This document shows positions 63,426-64,000 of a stretch of DNA of 64,000 nucleotides, piece by piece. Position numbers and translations under genes: made by a program. The stretch covers positions 1 to 64,000 of the forward strand of contig JAZADN010000072.1 of the NCBI GenBank assembly GCA_036123585.1, read 5' to 3'. The notes beneath the pieces were generated by a model that did not search any database, was not told the origin of the DNA, and saw only the letters and a list, made by a program, of their open reading frames with translations. Position 1 is the first letter of the stretch, and every line of letters starts with the position of its first letter. This stretch comes from UBA9410 sp036123585. Lineage in GTDB: Bacteria; Actinomycetota; Acidimicrobiia; Acidimicrobiales; MedAcidi-G1.

Positions 63426-63431
63426 TAGGGT
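63426..63431 (+). promoter_or_regulatory. Leaderless -10 element for the TauE/SafE gene
   Basis: TAGGGT, exactly 6 nt before GTG 63438. Confidence 0.6.
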
Positions 63432-63437
63432 CGCTCG

Positions 63438-64000
63438 GTGACCGGAGTCGAGATCGTCGTGGTGGTGATCGCCGTGGCCACGGGCGCCCTCGTCCAGGCC
63501 ACGGCCGGCATCGGGATCACCCTCGTCGCGGCGCCCTTCCTGCTGGCCGTGGACCCGGCCTTCCTCCCGCTGCCCATGATCCTCGCTGGCACTGTCGTTG
63601 GGGTCCGCAACCTTGTTGGGGAGTTCCGCGGCTTCGATGCCCGACGGTGGTGGCTCTGCCTGCTCGGGGCGCCGGTCGGCCTGATCGCCGGTGAACTCTC
63701 CGTTGCCAGCCTCTCCGAGCGAGGCCTGCGCCTCTCCGTAGGGGTGCTCGTTCTGGCGTCCGTCGGGGCGCTGCTGTCCGGATGGCAACCACCGAGGGCC
63801 GGGTGGACGCCGGTCCTAACCGGGTGCATGGTTGCGTTCGGAGTCCGGGTGGCGGCCCTGCCCGGACCCCCCTACGCGATCCTCCACCACGACGATCCTC
63901 CGCACGTCTTTCGACCGAACCTGGCCTCATTCGTTCTGGTCATGTCGATCGTGGTGACGGTTCGCCTCGCGGTTGCCGGAGAGATCACCGCCCGCGACCT
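63438..64000 (+). CDS. TauE/SafE family permease (3' truncated by window end)
   Basis: The first 187 codons of a membrane protein open to the right edge. The N-terminal helix contains GALVQATAGIGITLVAAPFLL, the TauE/SafE-type glycine-rich entry, followed by about four more hydrophobic segments (for example LCLLGAPVGLIAGE and GVLVLASVGALLSG). The family exports or takes up sulfonates, sulfite or other organic anions; the substrate is not evident. GTG 63438 is supported by a leaderless -10 element. Confidence 0.8.
   Translation, partial: MTGVEIVVVVIAVATGALVQATAGIGITLVAAPFLLAVDPAFLPLPMILAGTVVGVRNLVGEFRGFDARRWWLCLLGAPVGLIAGELSVASLSERGLRLSVGVLVLASVGALLSGWQPPRAGWTPVLTGCMVAFGVRVAALPGPPYAILHHDDPPHVFRPNLASFVLVMSIVVTVRLAVAGEITARD

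Overview
This 64 kb window is a chromosomal segment of a high-GC actinobacterium, most likely an uncultured member of class Acidimicrobiia (inference). The inference rests on G+C-rich sequence, actinobacterial gene orders (jag-rsmG-parAB beside cwlM-trxA-trxB; dnaK-grpE-dnaJ-hspR), a DUF5318 protein, an EtfD-type oxidoreductase, and many leaderless promoters of the form TANNNT followed 6-9 nt later by ATG or GTG. I see no phage, insertion sequence, CRISPR array or rRNA; the only RNA gene is one tRNA-Gly(CCC).

Layout. 1-3.9 kb: origin-proximal block with the yidC 3' end, jag/khpB, rsmG, two parS sites, parA and parB. 3.9-10.6 kb (minus strand): a CwlM-like protein, trxA, trxB, a small membrane protein, then an overlapping GNAT / DUF6049-like / DegV operon; murJ and sigM, usual in this neighbourhood in mycobacteria, are absent. 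10.6-18.5 kb (plus): a histone-deacetylase-family protein, a CCA-adding-type nucleotidyltransferase, a DUF5318 protein, rpsF-ssb-rpsR-rplI, dnaB and an MscS channel.

18.5-26.3 kb (minus): the most unusual region. A phenylacetate-CoA ligase and an acyl-CoA dehydrogenase precede two giant fusion proteins. One fuses a major-facilitator permease to a LivF-type ATPase; the other fuses LivH, LivM and LivG. No substrate-binding protein is present. 26.5-37.1 kb: tRNA-Gly, a 2-hydroxyacid dehydrogenase / TIM-barrel isomerase / DUF2264 operon, and divergent from it a phenylacetyl-CoA epoxidase operon in the order paaZ-A-D-B-C without paaE. A proline-racemase-family enzyme and an ornithine-cyclodeaminase-family enzyme follow. 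37.4-42.8 kb: an HD-domain metalloprotein, a ureohydrolase, dcd, etfD and gpmA.

42.8-47.1 kb: the dnaK-grpE-dnaJ-hspR heat-shock operon with a HAIR-like operator. 47.1-60 kb: a DnaA-box cluster, then purine biosynthesis purA-D-E-B-C-S-Q, one small antisense gene, and purL-F-M followed by pyrE. 60-64 kb: an ACT-domain malic enzyme, a HAD hydrolase, a zinc alcohol dehydrogenase and the start of a TauE/SafE permease that runs off the end.

Functionally, ring activation (PaaK), epoxidation (PaaABCD), ring opening (PaaZ), acyl-CoA oxidation and electron transfer to the quinone pool (EtfD) fit an aromatic/acyl-CoA catabolic lifestyle. The fused MFS/ABC proteins are plausible uptake components for it, but their substrate is unknown.
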